Source of the DNA: an uncultured Clostridia bacterium
Lineage (GTDB): Bacteria > Bacillota > Clostridia > Peptostreptococcales > Anaerovoracaceae
Reading direction: 5' to 3'
Length of the DNA stretch: 64,000 nt
Assembly (NCBI GenBank): GCA_934271235.1
Contig: CAKQQT010000012.1
Coordinates: 17,416-81,415 of the forward strand
A model generated the notes under the pieces. That model worked only from the letters and a program-made list of their open reading frames with translations. It searched no databases and had not been told where the DNA came from. Position numbers and translations under genes: made by a program. Positions 16,791-24,894 of the stretch are shown here, in pieces (position 1 is the first letter of the stretch; each line of letters opens with the position of its first letter).

Positions 16791-18137
16791 ATGTTTAAGC
16801 GTAAGATTTATGATAAAATGCTTGCGTGGAAGCACGAATCGAACGGAAAGACGGCACTGATGATCGAGGGAGCCAGACGTGTCGGAAAATCAACGGTAAC
16901 GGAATATTTTGCAAAGAATGAATACGAGAGCTATATTTTGATCGACTTTTCAAGAGCATCACGGGACGTAAGGGCTTTGTTTGACGATGTGTCGGACTTA
17001 AACTATTTATTTTTACAGCTGCAGCTGCAGTATAAGACCGACTTGCATGAGAGAAATTCATTGATCATCTTCGATGAAGTTCAGCTCTGCCCGATGGCAA
17101 GACAGGCGATCAAGGCTTTGGTTGCGGATGGCAGATATGATTATATAGAAACCGGATCGCTGATCTCTATCAAGAAGAATATCAAAGATATTCTGATCCC
17201 GAGTGAGGAACGGAGGATCAGTATGTTTCCGATGGACTATGAGGAATTCCTTTGGGCGATCGGGGATGCGACAACCTTTTCCCTTCTAAAAATGTGTTTT
17301 GAAAAAAATCAGGCATTAGGGGAGGCTCTGAACCGAAAACAATTAAGACAGTTTCGCCTTTATATGCTGATCGGCGGTATGCCCCAAGCAGTGGCTGCGT
17401 ATATCGAAACCAATAATTTCAGAAAGGTGGATGCTGTCAAGAGAGACATCTTAACCTTGTACGAAAGCGATTTTGCCAAGATCGATCCAACCGGAAAGCT
17501 TGCAGCGATTTTTGACGCAGTGCCTGCGCAGCTGAATAAAAACGCAGCAAGATTTCAAGCAGGCAGCGTTCTGAACGGAGAAAAGTCGGATAAGATTTTA
17601 GAATTGCTCGCGGAACTGAAAGATTCTAAAACCGTGTTGGTCGCTTATCATTTAAATGATCCGAATGTCGGCCTGGCGAATACGAAAGATCTATCAAAAT
17701 TCAAGTTGTTTTTAAGCGATACAGGTTTGTTTGTCACCTTAATGTTCAAAGATCGGGATTTTACAGAAAATGAGATCTATGAACGACTCCTGAACGATAA
17801 ACTGAGTGTGAACCTCGGCTACCTGTATGAAAATGTTGTGGCGCAGTGTTTGGCTGCAAGCGGAAATGAATTGTTTTACCATACCATTATGAACGAGAGT
17901 TCGAAACATAATTATGAAATTGATTTTATTCTGGCGCGAAAAAACAAGATCATTCCGCTGGAAGTGAAATCGTCGACCTATCGAACGCATCGATCTTTGG
18001 ATGTTTTTACTGAAAAGTTTTCCGGCCGGATTTTAAAAAGATATTTGATCTATACCAAAGACTTGAGTAAAGACCGGGATGTCTGCTGCATTCCTGTTTA
18101 TATGACACCATTTTTAGGCGATTCTGGTTCGTTCTGA
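16791..18137 (+). CDS. ATP-binding protein, AAA_14/DUF4143 family
   Basis: A 448-residue protein of the archaeal/bacterial AAA_14-DUF4143 group. The N-terminal ATPase has Walker A GARRVGKST (about 29-37) and Walker B SLIIFDEVQLCP. The C-terminal DUF4143 half ends in a PD-(D/E)xK-like core, EIDFILARKNKIIPLEVKSS, so a nuclease-like fold is likely though its activity is unproven. The family is common, often mobile and of unknown function. The gene is more AT-rich than its neighbours and sits alone between two identical 53-base terminators, suggesting insertion as a cassette. ATG at 16791 follows AAGGAGAGC. Confidence 0.85.
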   Translation: MFKRKIYDKMLAWKHESNGKTALMIEGARRVGKSTVTEYFAKNEYESYILIDFSRASRDVRALFDDVSDLNYLFLQLQLQYKTDLHERNSLIIFDEVQLCPMARQAIKALVADGRYDYIETGSLISIKKNIKDILIPSEERRISMFPMDYEEFLWAIGDATTFSLLKMCFEKNQALGEALNRKQLRQFRLYMLIGGMPQAVAAYIETNNFRKVDAVKRDILTLYESDFAKIDPTGKLAAIFDAVPAQLNKNAARFQAGSVLNGEKSDKILELLAELKDSKTVLVAYHLNDPNVGLANTKDLSKFKLFLSDTGLFVTLMFKDRDFTENEIYERLLNDKLSVNLGYLYENVVAQCLAASGNELFYHTIMNESSKHNYEIDFILARKNKIIPLEVKSSTYRTHRSLDVFTEKFSGRILKRYLIYTKDLSKDRDVCCIPVYMTPFLGDSGSF

Positions 18138-18156
18138 TAAACATGCCATAACAAAG

Positions 18157-18209
18157 AAAAAAGACCTCGCAGCAGGCACCGGCAAAGTGCTTCGGCTGCG
18201 AGGTTTTTT
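18157..18209. terminator. Bidirectional terminator, 53-bp repeat copy 2
   Basis: Identical to 16624-16676. It serves the ATPase gene on the plus strand and the agcS remnant on the minus strand. Confidence 0.85.
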
Positions 18210-18216
18210 ACTGCGG

Positions 18217-19361
18217 TTATTTCCAAAAATCCAGATCGGCATCGATCCCTGCGTCTTTCGCGATGAAGACCGGATTCTTGCCTTCTTTTTTCTGCCTGCA
18301 GTAGTCTTCTAAGCAGAGCATCGCCGGTTTCGCGAGGATCAGGATGACCGGGACATTGACGAGGACCATCAGACCCTGCGTCATGTCGGCAAGGTTCCAG
18401 ACCGTGCCGGCACTCGCGATCGCGCCTACAAACACGAGGCATGTGGCAAAGATCCGGAATACCAGAAGCCCGCCCTTGCTGATGTCGCGGTTTAAGATAA
18501 AGCGCAGGCAGCCCTCACAATAGGAATAGTTTCCGATCAAGGTCGTGAACGCGAACAGCGTCATGGCCGCGCTCAGGAAAATAGGCCCGAAGCCTCCGAG
18601 ATTGCTTTAAAGTCAAACGCGCTCCGGAAGATCATGGAAAACATTTCGCCCAGACGGTCGGCGTTCAAGACCAGCACGATGAGGGAGACCAGCACATAGA
18701 TGATACCCATGAAAGGGACCATGATCTCGGTTGAGCGGGTCAGTCTTTTCGCGCCGCCGATGACGATGATGCCGAATAACACTGCCAGGATCGCACCGAT
18801 GATGAGCGGCGTGGTCCCTTTGGCGTAGAAGCTGAACACGGAGAACGTATCCTGCAGGTTGTAGGCAGCGAGCATATTATAGCCGACTGCATAGGTCAGG
18901 ATGATTAAGAACGAAAAAAGAACGCCTAACCATCTCTGCTTGAGCGCGTCACGCATGTAAAAAGCCGGACCGCCGTAGCTTGTCCCGTCCGCGTTCCTTT
19001 TTTTGTAGATCTGCGCCAGCGTAGATTCCACGAAAGCAGAAGCTCCGCCGATGATCGCGGTGATCCACATCCAGAACACAGCGCCCGCGCCGCCTGCGCA
19101 GATCGCGGTCGCAACGCCGATGATATTGCCGGTACCGACACGGGACGCAGTCGAGACCATCAGAGCGCCGAACGAGGAGATCCCGTTTTCGGTCGTGGGC
19201 TTTTCCGTGATGACCTTAAAACATTCTGTGAATAAACGAACTTGAATGAATTTTGAGCGAACGGTAAGGATGATCCCGCCGACAAGCAGGATCAGCGGAA
19301 CGCACCAAGGCTGGTACAGCACGCCGCTCACCGCACTGATAAAATTGTTAAGAAAGTCCAT
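18217..19361 (-). pseudogene. Sodium:alanine symporter (AgcS family), internally deleted
   Basis: Reading from 19361 leftward, 262 residues match the N-terminal half of sodium:alanine/glycine symporters, including TASRVGTGNIIGVATAI and GGPAFYMRDAL. The frame then hits TGA at 18573-18575. The C-terminal part resumes in another frame from LSAAMTLFAFTTLIGNYSYCEG to the end at 18217. The segment between, which in the family carries the conserved SNEAGMGSAP region and about 100 residues, is missing. It is therefore read as a deletion plus frameshift, not a simple point mutation. Intact family members have about 450 residues. The promoter is intact. Confidence 0.82.
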
Positions 19362-19403
19362 AAAAAATTCTCCTTATAGAAATCGTGTGTATACATTCCT
19401 GCT

Positions 19404-19432
19404 ATCATAGCATTTTTCTTGACAAATTTCAA
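19404..19432 (-). promoter_or_regulatory. Promoter of the agcS remnant
   Basis: On the minus strand, TTGAAA (19432-19427), a 17-base spacer and TATGAT (19409-19404). GGAG precedes the ATG at 19361. Confidence 0.65.
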
Positions 19433-19470
19433 TCAAACTTTCGTGCGGCTTGAAAATCATTGAGAAAAAG

Positions 19471-19512
19471 AATAAAATAAATAGAGTTATCGATAAATTA
19501 ATTTATTTTATT
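19471..19512. promoter_or_regulatory. Inverted repeat upstream of tetR-MATE
   Basis: AATAAAATAAAT (19471-19482) and ATTTATTTTATT (19501-19512) are perfect inverted repeats around an 18-base centre, 33 bases before the TetR start. A candidate operator for that regulator; low sequence complexity weakens the case. Confidence 0.4.
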
Positions 19513-19544
19513 TTCATGATACACTTGAAATTTGAGGTGAACCG

Positions 19545-20123
19545 ATGCCTGCGAAGAAACAGATCACGAGAGAAAAAATTTTAGAGGCAGCGACGCAGCT
19601 GCTCCTGGAGGGCGGTATGGAAGCCGTAAACATCAAGGCGCTGGCCAAAGCCCTGCACTGCTCCACCCAGCCGATCTACTTATCGTTTGAGAACATGGAA
19701 GACCTCCGGCGGGCGCTGATACCGCTCGCGGTGCAGCGCTTCGCGGAACTTTTGCGGACCGGAACGGCTGATAACAAGGTCCCTTGCCTTTATGACATGA
19801 ACTATATCCGCTTGGCTCAAAAAGAACCGCAGCTGTTCCGGTTCCTGTTCATGCGTCGGAACGCGTTCGCGGAGGCGCGCGAAGCATTGCGGGGATTGAC
19901 GGAATACGCAATCGAGCGATTTATGCAGGACTATGAGCTCGATTATGATGAAGCGCATTTTTTGCACGATCAGCTTTGGATGCAGGCGCATGGCATCGCC
20001 TCGATGCTGGCGACCGGGTTCTGCGACTGGGACATGGAAAAAGCGGAACGCCTGCTGCGGGAAACCCGCGGCCTGCTGCTCGATCGATACAAACAGACGG
20101 GGGGCAAGCCGCATGCGCTTTAG
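19545..20123 (+). CDS. TetR/AcrR family transcriptional regulator
   Basis: A 192-residue TetR protein. The N-terminal helix-turn-helix spans about 10-55 (ITREKILEAATQLLLEGG, then IKALAKALHCSTQPIYLSFENMEDL). The ligand-binding half is helical and specific to a subfamily that often sits beside efflux genes. The start follows TGAGGTGAACCG. The end overlaps the MATE pump remnant by 11 bases, so the two form one operon in which TetR probably repressed the pump. The pump is now internally deleted, leaving the regulator without an obvious intact target. Confidence 0.87.
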   Translation: MPAKKQITREKILEAATQLLLEGGMEAVNIKALAKALHCSTQPIYLSFENMEDLRRALIPLAVQRFAELLRTGTADNKVPCLYDMNYIRLAQKEPQLFRFLFMRRNAFAEAREALRGLTEYAIERFMQDYELDYDEAHFLHDQLWMQAHGIASMLATGFCDWDMEKAERLLRETRGLLLDRYKQTGGKPHAL

Positions 20124-20670
20124 CGATCGGGACTTAAAGCAGCAGATCCTTCCGCTGTTCGTGGAGCAGTTCCTGCTGATCCTGGTCGGCATGGCGGATA
20201 CGTTCGTGGTCAGCTATGCCGGTGAAGCCGCAGTTTCGGGTGTCTCGCTGGTCAATTCGTTCAATACGGTGATGATCTTCTTATTTACTGCGCTTTCGTC
20301 GGGCGGCGCGGTCATCATCAGCCAATATATCGGCAATGGAAACAAGCCCTTGGCGCAGCGGTCGGCAGGCCAGCTGCTGATGATCTCCGCGGTGATCTCC
20401 GCAGCGCTTGCGGCGCTGATCCTGCTGTTTGATGGAACGTTGTTATCACTGCTTTTCGGTAAGGTTGAGGCGGATGTCATGGAGTCCTGCCGTATATACC
20501 TGCGCATTACAACTTGGTCCCTGCCGGCATTGGCGATCTACGACGCCGGCGTGGCGCTGGGCATGAGCATGGATTTGGTATTCCGCGGGCTGATCTTTAT
20601 CCGGCGATATCATACGCAGAAGTGGACGACCTTCCGGCTGATCCAGCATGCGGAAATTTTCCTCCGGTGA
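20113..20670 (+). pseudogene. MATE family efflux pump with large in-frame internal deletion
   Basis: The first 150 or so residues match MATE multidrug/sodium antiporters: LPLFVEQFLLILVGMADTF, ALSSGGAVIISQYIG, and helices up to LPALAIYDAGVALG. The frame then passes directly into MSMDLVFRGLIFIRRYHTQKW, which is typical of the C-terminal end of the same family. About 250 residues are missing although the frame is kept, giving 185 residues instead of about 450. The ATG overlaps the TetR stop. Six or more helices are lost, so no transport is expected. Confidence 0.8.
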
Positions 20671-20714
20671 AGATCCGCTGCAAGCGAAGAAATCAAGGCG
20701 GCAAGGCTATTATA

Positions 20715-21174
20715 TTATAGGTATCGCGTGAAATGATCAAAGTCCTCCTGCAGGGATTCCAAAAAGCATTTGACATGCCAGCCGTCGGCAGCGGCGTGGT
20801 GACAGGTCAGAGAAAGCGGCATCTGTGTGCGGCCTGCGTCGGAAACGAACTTGCCTGTCTCTACGGACGGAAAGTAGTACGGCTTGTTTTCATAACTGTG
20901 GACCGCGAAATGCGTGAAATCGATCCACGGCACACAGGACACCGTATAGGCGTTTGGCGGCGGAGTCTGCGGCTGTGAAAGCACGCCTTGGACGTTTGGT
21001 GACCAGCCACAGGTAGGCTGGGAAAAATTTCAGGCCGCTGTCTTTGACGGTTTTGCGCAGGGCCGTCACATCCGTTTGCACGGTAAGAGAATAGCCGGTA
21101 GGCGCCATTTTGGCAAAGCAGCAGAACATCTGGCTGCGAGGCCAGGTTTGCAGATCGATCGGTGTAAAGTACAT
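20715..21174 (-). pseudogene. Chloramphenicol acetyltransferase-like gene, deleted and frameshifted
   Basis: Reading leftward from 21174, the protein starts MYFTPIDLQTWPRSQMF and SLTVQTDVTALRKTVKDSG, matching the N-terminus of the CAT family. After LWLVTK the frame is lost. The C-terminal part resumes as NAYTVSCVPWIDFTHFAVHS and then LSLTCHHAAADGWHV, which contains the catalytic His segment HHxxxDG. About 70 residues are missing between the two parts. AGGAGG precedes the start. With three frames needed and the middle absent, an active enzyme is unlikely. Confidence 0.75.
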
Positions 21175-21258
21175 CTTGTTTCCTCCTGTTTTCGCTTTTT
21201 CTGCATCGTAACATACAAATACGACGAGAAAAACCGACGCTGCGTAGAGTTAAAAAAA

Positions 21259-21293
21259 GAACGTTTGTTCTGCCTCGGATTTTATGATATTAT
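21259..21293 (+). promoter_or_regulatory. Promoter with LexA-like box upstream of tfoX-like gene
   Basis: TTGTTC (21265-21270), a 17-base spacer and TATTAT (21288-21293) form the promoter. GAACGTTTGTTC (21259-21270) overlaps the -35 and matches the Gram-positive SOS box GAAC-N4-GTTC with one departure in the centre. Confidence 0.45.
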
Positions 21294-21326
21294 GAAAACA
21301 GCAACAATAGAAAGGCGGTGCGCGGC

Positions 21327-21650
21327 ATGGCGACATCAAAGGAATATCTGGAGTTTATTTTGGAACAGCTTTCGGACTTGGAAGACATCACTTACCGCAG
21401 TATGATGGGAGAATATATTTTGTATTACAAAGGCCGGATCGCAGCCTATCTTTGCGATGATCGGTTTCTGGCAAAGCCCGTCGAGGCGGCCAAACGGCTG
21501 ATGCCAAACGCGCAGCAGGAACCGCCTTACGAGGGCGCGAAACCGATGCTTCTGGTGGAAGAAGTCGACGATCGAGATTTTCTGACGGACTTATTCCGTG
21601 CGATGTATGAGGAACTTCCGGAGCCAAAGAAGAAAAAGGCGAAAAAATGA
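21327..21650 (+). CDS. TfoX/Sxy N-terminal domain protein
   Basis: A 107-residue stand-alone TfoX N-terminal domain. The core is YLEFILEQLSDLEDITYRSMMGEY, then GRIAAYLCDDRFLAKPVEAAK and PPYEGAKPMLLVEEVDD, followed by a Lys-rich tail. Full Sxy/TfoX proteins regulate competence in Proteobacteria, but single-domain Bacillota versions have no established role. ATG at 21327 is preferred to GTG at 21318 because AAAGGCGG then sits at normal spacing. A possible SOS box in its promoter hints at stress control. It may be co-transcribed with the rhuM remnant 18 bases downstream. Confidence 0.8.
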   Translation: MATSKEYLEFILEQLSDLEDITYRSMMGEYILYYKGRIAAYLCDDRFLAKPVEAAKRLMPNAQQEPPYEGAKPMLLVEEVDDRDFLTDLFRAMYEELPEPKKKKAKK

Positions 21651-21668
21651 CAGAAAGGCGGTGTGTGC

Positions 21669-22094
21669 GTGGAACAATACGGAGAAATGCTCATTTATCA
21701 GACCGAGGATGGGATGACAAAGATCAGTGTGAGTATGCATGATGAAACAGTTTGGCTGTCATTAGACCAAATGGCGGAGCTGTTTCAACGAGATAAATCA
21801 ACGATCTCACGACATATCAAAAATGTATTTGAAGATGGAGAATTGCAGCGGGAGGCAACTGTTGCAAAAATTGCAACAGTTCAAAGCGAGGGAAACAGGC
21901 AGGTCGAAAGAGCAATAGAATATTACAATTTAGATGTCATCATTTCTGTGGGCTATCGTGTAAAATCAAAGCGCGGCGTGCAGTTCAGGATCTGGGCGAC
22001 GAAGATTTTGAAAGAATACTTGCTCAAGGGCTTTGCCATGGACGATGAACGCCTGAAAGGAAACGGCAGTAAAAAGGAGGAACCCGGATCATGA
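21669..22094 (+). pseudogene. RhuM family protein, C-terminally truncated
   Basis: About 140 residues match the start of RhuM family (virulence protein) sequences: VWLSLDQMAELFQRDKSTI with a helix-turn-helix, then RAIEYYNLDVIISVGYRVKS and FRIWATKILKEYLLKGFAMDDERLK. Intact members have about 330 residues. Here the text stops at RLKGNG and joins a ribosome site for the next gene. GTG at 21669 is preferred because AAAGGCGG is at the same spacing as in the gene before. The domain that is lost has no known catalytic role, so a DNA-binding fragment could persist. Confidence 0.7.
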
Positions 22095-22480
22095 AATTTG
22101 TTATGTCTTACAGCTGCGGCAAGGACAGCACGCTGGCACTGCATCATATGATCGCGCAGGGGCATGAGCCGATCGCGCTGCTCACGATGTTCAATGAAGA
22201 TGCGGAACGGACTTTTTTTCATGGAGCGGATCGAAACATGCTGGAAGCTTATGCAGAGGCTTTACAGCTTCCGCTTTTGCTGACTCCGGCAAAGGGCGAA
22301 AATTATCATCTGGAGATGGAGAAGATGGAGAACTGCGGGATCGATATCTGCGGCGAAAACGGGGAATATCATACTTTGGTGATGAACGGACCGATTTTTC
22401 ATACGCCGATCCCATATCGCACCGGAGAAATCCTGGAATTTGGAGATTTTTCAATTATAACGGTTGATGTACCGCTTTAA
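22091..22480 (+). pseudogene. Dph6/MJ0570-type ATP-binding protein with in-frame internal deletion
   Basis: The N-terminus MKFVMSYSCGKDSTLALHHM is the PP-loop of the adenine nucleotide alpha-hydrolase-like Dph6 family. The C-terminus ENCGIDICGENGEYHTLVMNG is the family's other conserved end. Between them only about 50 residues remain (up to YHLEMEKM), whereas intact members have about 220 residues. The missing stretch of about 90 residues includes the region usually reading VFGDI. The frame is preserved, so a 129-residue protein may be made, but the active site should be incomplete. The start overlaps the rhuM remnant by four bases. Confidence 0.72.
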
Positions 22481-22538
22481 GATCAGAGAGCACGAATTTC
22501 GAGCGCAGAAAAAACGAAGACGAGCGTCAAAAATATGC

Positions 22539-22589
22539 TTGACAAGTAACCGATTGGTAACTATAATAAAAAGTAACCGAACGGTTACT
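22539..22589 (+). promoter_or_regulatory. Consensus promoter with twin palindromic operators
   Basis: TTGACA (22539-22544), exactly 17 bases, TATAAT (22562-22567). Operator 1 (22545-22562) fills the spacer: AGTAACC-N4-GGTAACT. Operator 2 (22572-22589) is AGTAACCG-AA-CGGTTACT. Centres are 27 bases apart. The layout implies tight repression, probably by a TetR- or MarR-type protein not identified here. Confidence 0.8.
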
Positions 22590-22614
22590 TTTGCAAAAAG
22601 GGGGAAAAAATAGA

Positions 22615-23253
22615 ATGACAGAAAACAAGATCGTCATCCGTCTCGAGGAGGAGGCGGATCAACGTAAGAACGAAGATCTGACACGCGAAGCGTTTTGGAA
22701 TGTATACCGTCCCGGCTGCATGGAGCATTATGTACTGCATTGCTACCGGAACGATCCGGCGTTTGTACCGGAGCTGAATTTTGTGATGGAACTGGACGGA
22801 GAACTGATCGGACAGGTCATCTATGTGCGTTCGGAGATCCTATGTGATGACGGACGGACGGTACCGATCATGACCTTTGGTCCCATCAGCATCGCACCCG
22901 CTTATAAGCGGCAGGGATACGGCAAGCAGCTGCTGGACTATTCCATGGAGCAGGCACAGAAAATGGGCGCGGGCGCGCTGGCCATCACCGGGAATACCGG
23001 CTTTTACGGTAAATCCGGTTTCGTACCGGCGAAGACAAAGGGTGTTCGCTATGCCGATGATCCGGACGCGGATTACTTCCTGATCAAGGAACTGACACCG
23101 GGATTCCTGGAGGGTATCTCCGGTACCTATAAAGATCCGGCAGGGTATTTTGTCTGCGCACAAGATCCGGAAGCCTTTGCGCAGTTTGAGGCGACGTTTC
23201 CGCCGAAGCAGAAATTAAAGCTGCCGGGTCAGATATTCGAAAGCGGCGTATAG
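22615..23253 (+). CDS. GNAT family N-acetyltransferase
   Basis: A 212-residue acetyltransferase of the GNAT fold. The acetyl-CoA-binding segment is FGPISIAPAYKRQGYGKQLL, with the R/Q-x-x-G-x-G/A pattern at KRQGYGKQ. Later come the family's AITGNTGFYGKSGF and a C-terminal extension (about 140-212). ATG at 22615 is preceded by AAGGGGGAA. The substrate is unknown. The gene stands under a perfect promoter with two operators, which implies inducible expression, and the adjacent Vat-type acetyltransferase suggests a stress or drug-modification setting. Confidence 0.87.
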   Translation: MTENKIVIRLEEEADQRKNEDLTREAFWNVYRPGCMEHYVLHCYRNDPAFVPELNFVMELDGELIGQVIYVRSEILCDDGRTVPIMTFGPISIAPAYKRQGYGKQLLDYSMEQAQKMGAGALAITGNTGFYGKSGFVPAKTKGVRYADDPDADYFLIKELTPGFLEGISGTYKDPAGYFVCAQDPEAFAQFEATFPPKQKLKLPGQIFESGV

Positions 23254-23402
23254 GCGTATAGGCCTTGCAATTTCATATGGAAAGCCATATAATAAAAACA
23301 GCAAAAAAGGGATCGAGGTGGTATGCGGTGAGGCTCTGTATTGCAGTATGCCGAATGGGAAAAGAAGTTCATGAAATCTAAGCACCATTCGGAGGAACAA
23401 TT

Positions 23403-24062
23403 ATGATACCAAATTGGAAAATTTATCCACGTTCACAAGGAAAAACAACCGTTTACTTAAAAAATGTCGTGACAGATCCGACGATCACGGTCGGAGAATA
23501 TACCATGTACGATGATTTCGCCCATGATCCGCGGGACTTTGAAAAAAACAATGTGCTGTACCATTATCCGGAGTGTAATCACGACCGGCTGGTGATCGGC
23601 AAGTTCTGTTCCATTGCCTGCGGCGCGAAGTTCATTTTTAACGCCGCAAATCACGCACTTGGAAGCCTTTCGACCTATCCGTTTCCGATCTTCTTTGAAG
23701 AATGGGGACTTTCGCCGGAGCCGGAGAAGATCGCCGCGGCTTGGGACAACAAAGGCGATATCCTTGTCGGCAACGACGTATGGATCGGCTATGAAGCGAT
23801 CATTCTGGCAGGCGTGACCATCGGTGACGGCGCGATCATCGGCAGCCGTGCGGTTGTGACCAAGGACGTACCGCCTTATACCATCGTCGGCGGGATCCCG
23901 GCAAAGCCGATCCGCAGACGGTTTGACGATGCAGTTGTCGAGAAGCTGGAAACACTGCGTTGGTGGGATTGGGATGAAGAAACGATCCGGCGGAACCTCC
24001 CGGCCATTCAGGCCGGCGATCTTGCCGCACTGACGGCAGCAAAAGGACAAAAGCGCACATAA
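23403..24062 (+). CDS. Vat/CatB-type xenobiotic O-acetyltransferase
   Basis: A 219-residue left-handed beta-helix acetyltransferase. The catalytic His lies in FNAANHALG, the position of the Vat/XAT histidine. Hexapeptide repeats follow ([22 protein letters not shown]), and the C-terminal [14 protein letters not shown] closes the fold. Relatives acetylate streptogramin A or chloramphenicol with acetyl-CoA, but many chromosomal members have unknown substrates. A weaker start region and 149 bases separate it from the GNAT gene. Twin hairpins follow the stop codon. Confidence 0.83.
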   Translation: MIPNWKIYPRSQGKTTVYLKNVVTDPTITVGEYTMYDDFAHDPRDFEKNNVLYHYPECNHDRLVIGKFCSIACGAKFIFNAANHALGSLSTYPFPIFFEEWGLSPEPEKIAAAWDNKGDILVGNDVWIGYEAIILAGVTIGDGAIIGSRAVVTKDVPPYTIVGGIPAKPIRRRFDDAVVEKLETLRWWDWDEETIRRNLPAIQAGDLAALTAAKGQKRT

Positions 24063-24140
24063 TAAGAAAGTCGGCTTCGCCGATCAGATTTTTAGCGGTA
24101 GACTTTCTTGTTATTCCGGAAATATCGAAACGATATTTCC
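24063..24140 (+). terminator. Twin hairpins after the Vat-type gene
   Basis: First, TAAGAAAGTC (24063-24072) pairs with GACTTTCTT (24101-24109), ending in GTTATT. Second, GGAAATATCG (24118-24127) pairs perfectly with CGATATTTCC (24131-24140). The first includes the 29-base repeat shared with 4222-4250. A third stem, CCGCCGA/TCGGCGG at 24156-24177, is followed by a T run only on the minus strand. Confidence 0.55.
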
Positions 24141-24197
24141 TATCTAATAAAAAGGCCGCCGAAAGGTTCGTCGGCGGAGCGATAGGAGAGGCAGAGT

Positions 24198-24761
24198 ATG
24201 TCACAAACAACCAAGCGGGCGCTGGAGACTTCGCTCAAAAATCTTCTGGCGAAAAAGCCGCTGGACAAGATCACGATCAACGATATTGCGGAGGACTGCG
24301 GCATCAGTCGGATGACCTTCTATTATCATTTTAAAGATATCTACGACCTGATCGAATGGTCCTGCATTGAGGAAGCCTCACGGGTGATCGAGGGCAATAA
24401 GACCTACGATACCTGGCAGGAGGGTTTTCTGCGCATTTTCGAAGCAGTTCTAGCGAACAAACCGTTTGTGATGAATGTCTATCACTCGGTCAGCCGGGAA
24501 CAGATCGAGCAGTTCCTTTACAAGGTCACCTATCATCTTTTGATTTCGGTCGTAGAGGAAAAAGCGTCCGGCATGCAGGTACGGGAGGAAGACAAGGCGT
24601 TCATCGCGGACTTTTATAAGTATGCATTTGTGGGACTGATGCTCGACTGGATCCGCAAGGGCATGAAAGAGGATCCGCATCGGATCATTGAGGATCTGAG
24701 CCTGCTGGTGCAGGGAAGTGTCAGCGCAGCGTTGGAACGTTACCGCACGGATCGGCCTTGA
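24198..24761 (+). CDS. TetR/AcrR family regulator (DhaS-like)
   Basis: A 187-residue TetR protein. The N-terminus TTKRALETSLKNLLAKKPLDKITI, then CGISRMTFYYHFKDIYDLI, is typical of the DhaS/YbiH-like branch with a C-terminal domain of the TetR_C_33 kind. The start follows AGGAGAGGCAG. It ends 133 bases before the oleate hydratase gene, with a terminator and a separate promoter between, so it is transcribed alone. Fatty-acid-responsive TetR regulators next to oleate hydratases are common, so control of ohyA is plausible but inferred. It could also bind the twin operators at 22545-22589. Confidence 0.85.
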   Translation: MSQTTKRALETSLKNLLAKKPLDKITINDIAEDCGISRMTFYYHFKDIYDLIEWSCIEEASRVIEGNKTYDTWQEGFLRIFEAVLANKPFVMNVYHSVSREQIEQFLYKVTYHLLISVVEEKASGMQVREEDKAFIADFYKYAFVGLMLDWIRKGMKEDPHRIIEDLSLLVQGSVSAALERYRTDRP

Positions 24762-24789
24762 GGTCCGGGCAGAAAATTTATACAAAACA

Positions 24790-24827
24790 GCCGCTTTGAT
24801 AAAAGTTTTATCAAGGCGGCTTTTTTG
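24790..24827 (+). terminator. Terminator after tetR
   Basis: A long stem of AGCCGCTTTGATAAAA with TTTTATCAAGGCGGCT, followed by TTTTTG. Confidence 0.85.
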
Positions 24828-24831
24828 TTTA

Positions 24832-24859
24832 TTGTTTTGTTTTGCGGAAAGACTATAAT
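24832..24859 (+). promoter_or_regulatory. Promoter of oleate hydratase
   Basis: TTGTTT (24832-24837), a 16-base spacer and TATAAT (24854-24859). The leader is short. Confidence 0.55.
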
Positions 24860-24894
24860 CAGGCTATCAAATGAAATGAAAGGGGAAATCAAGT

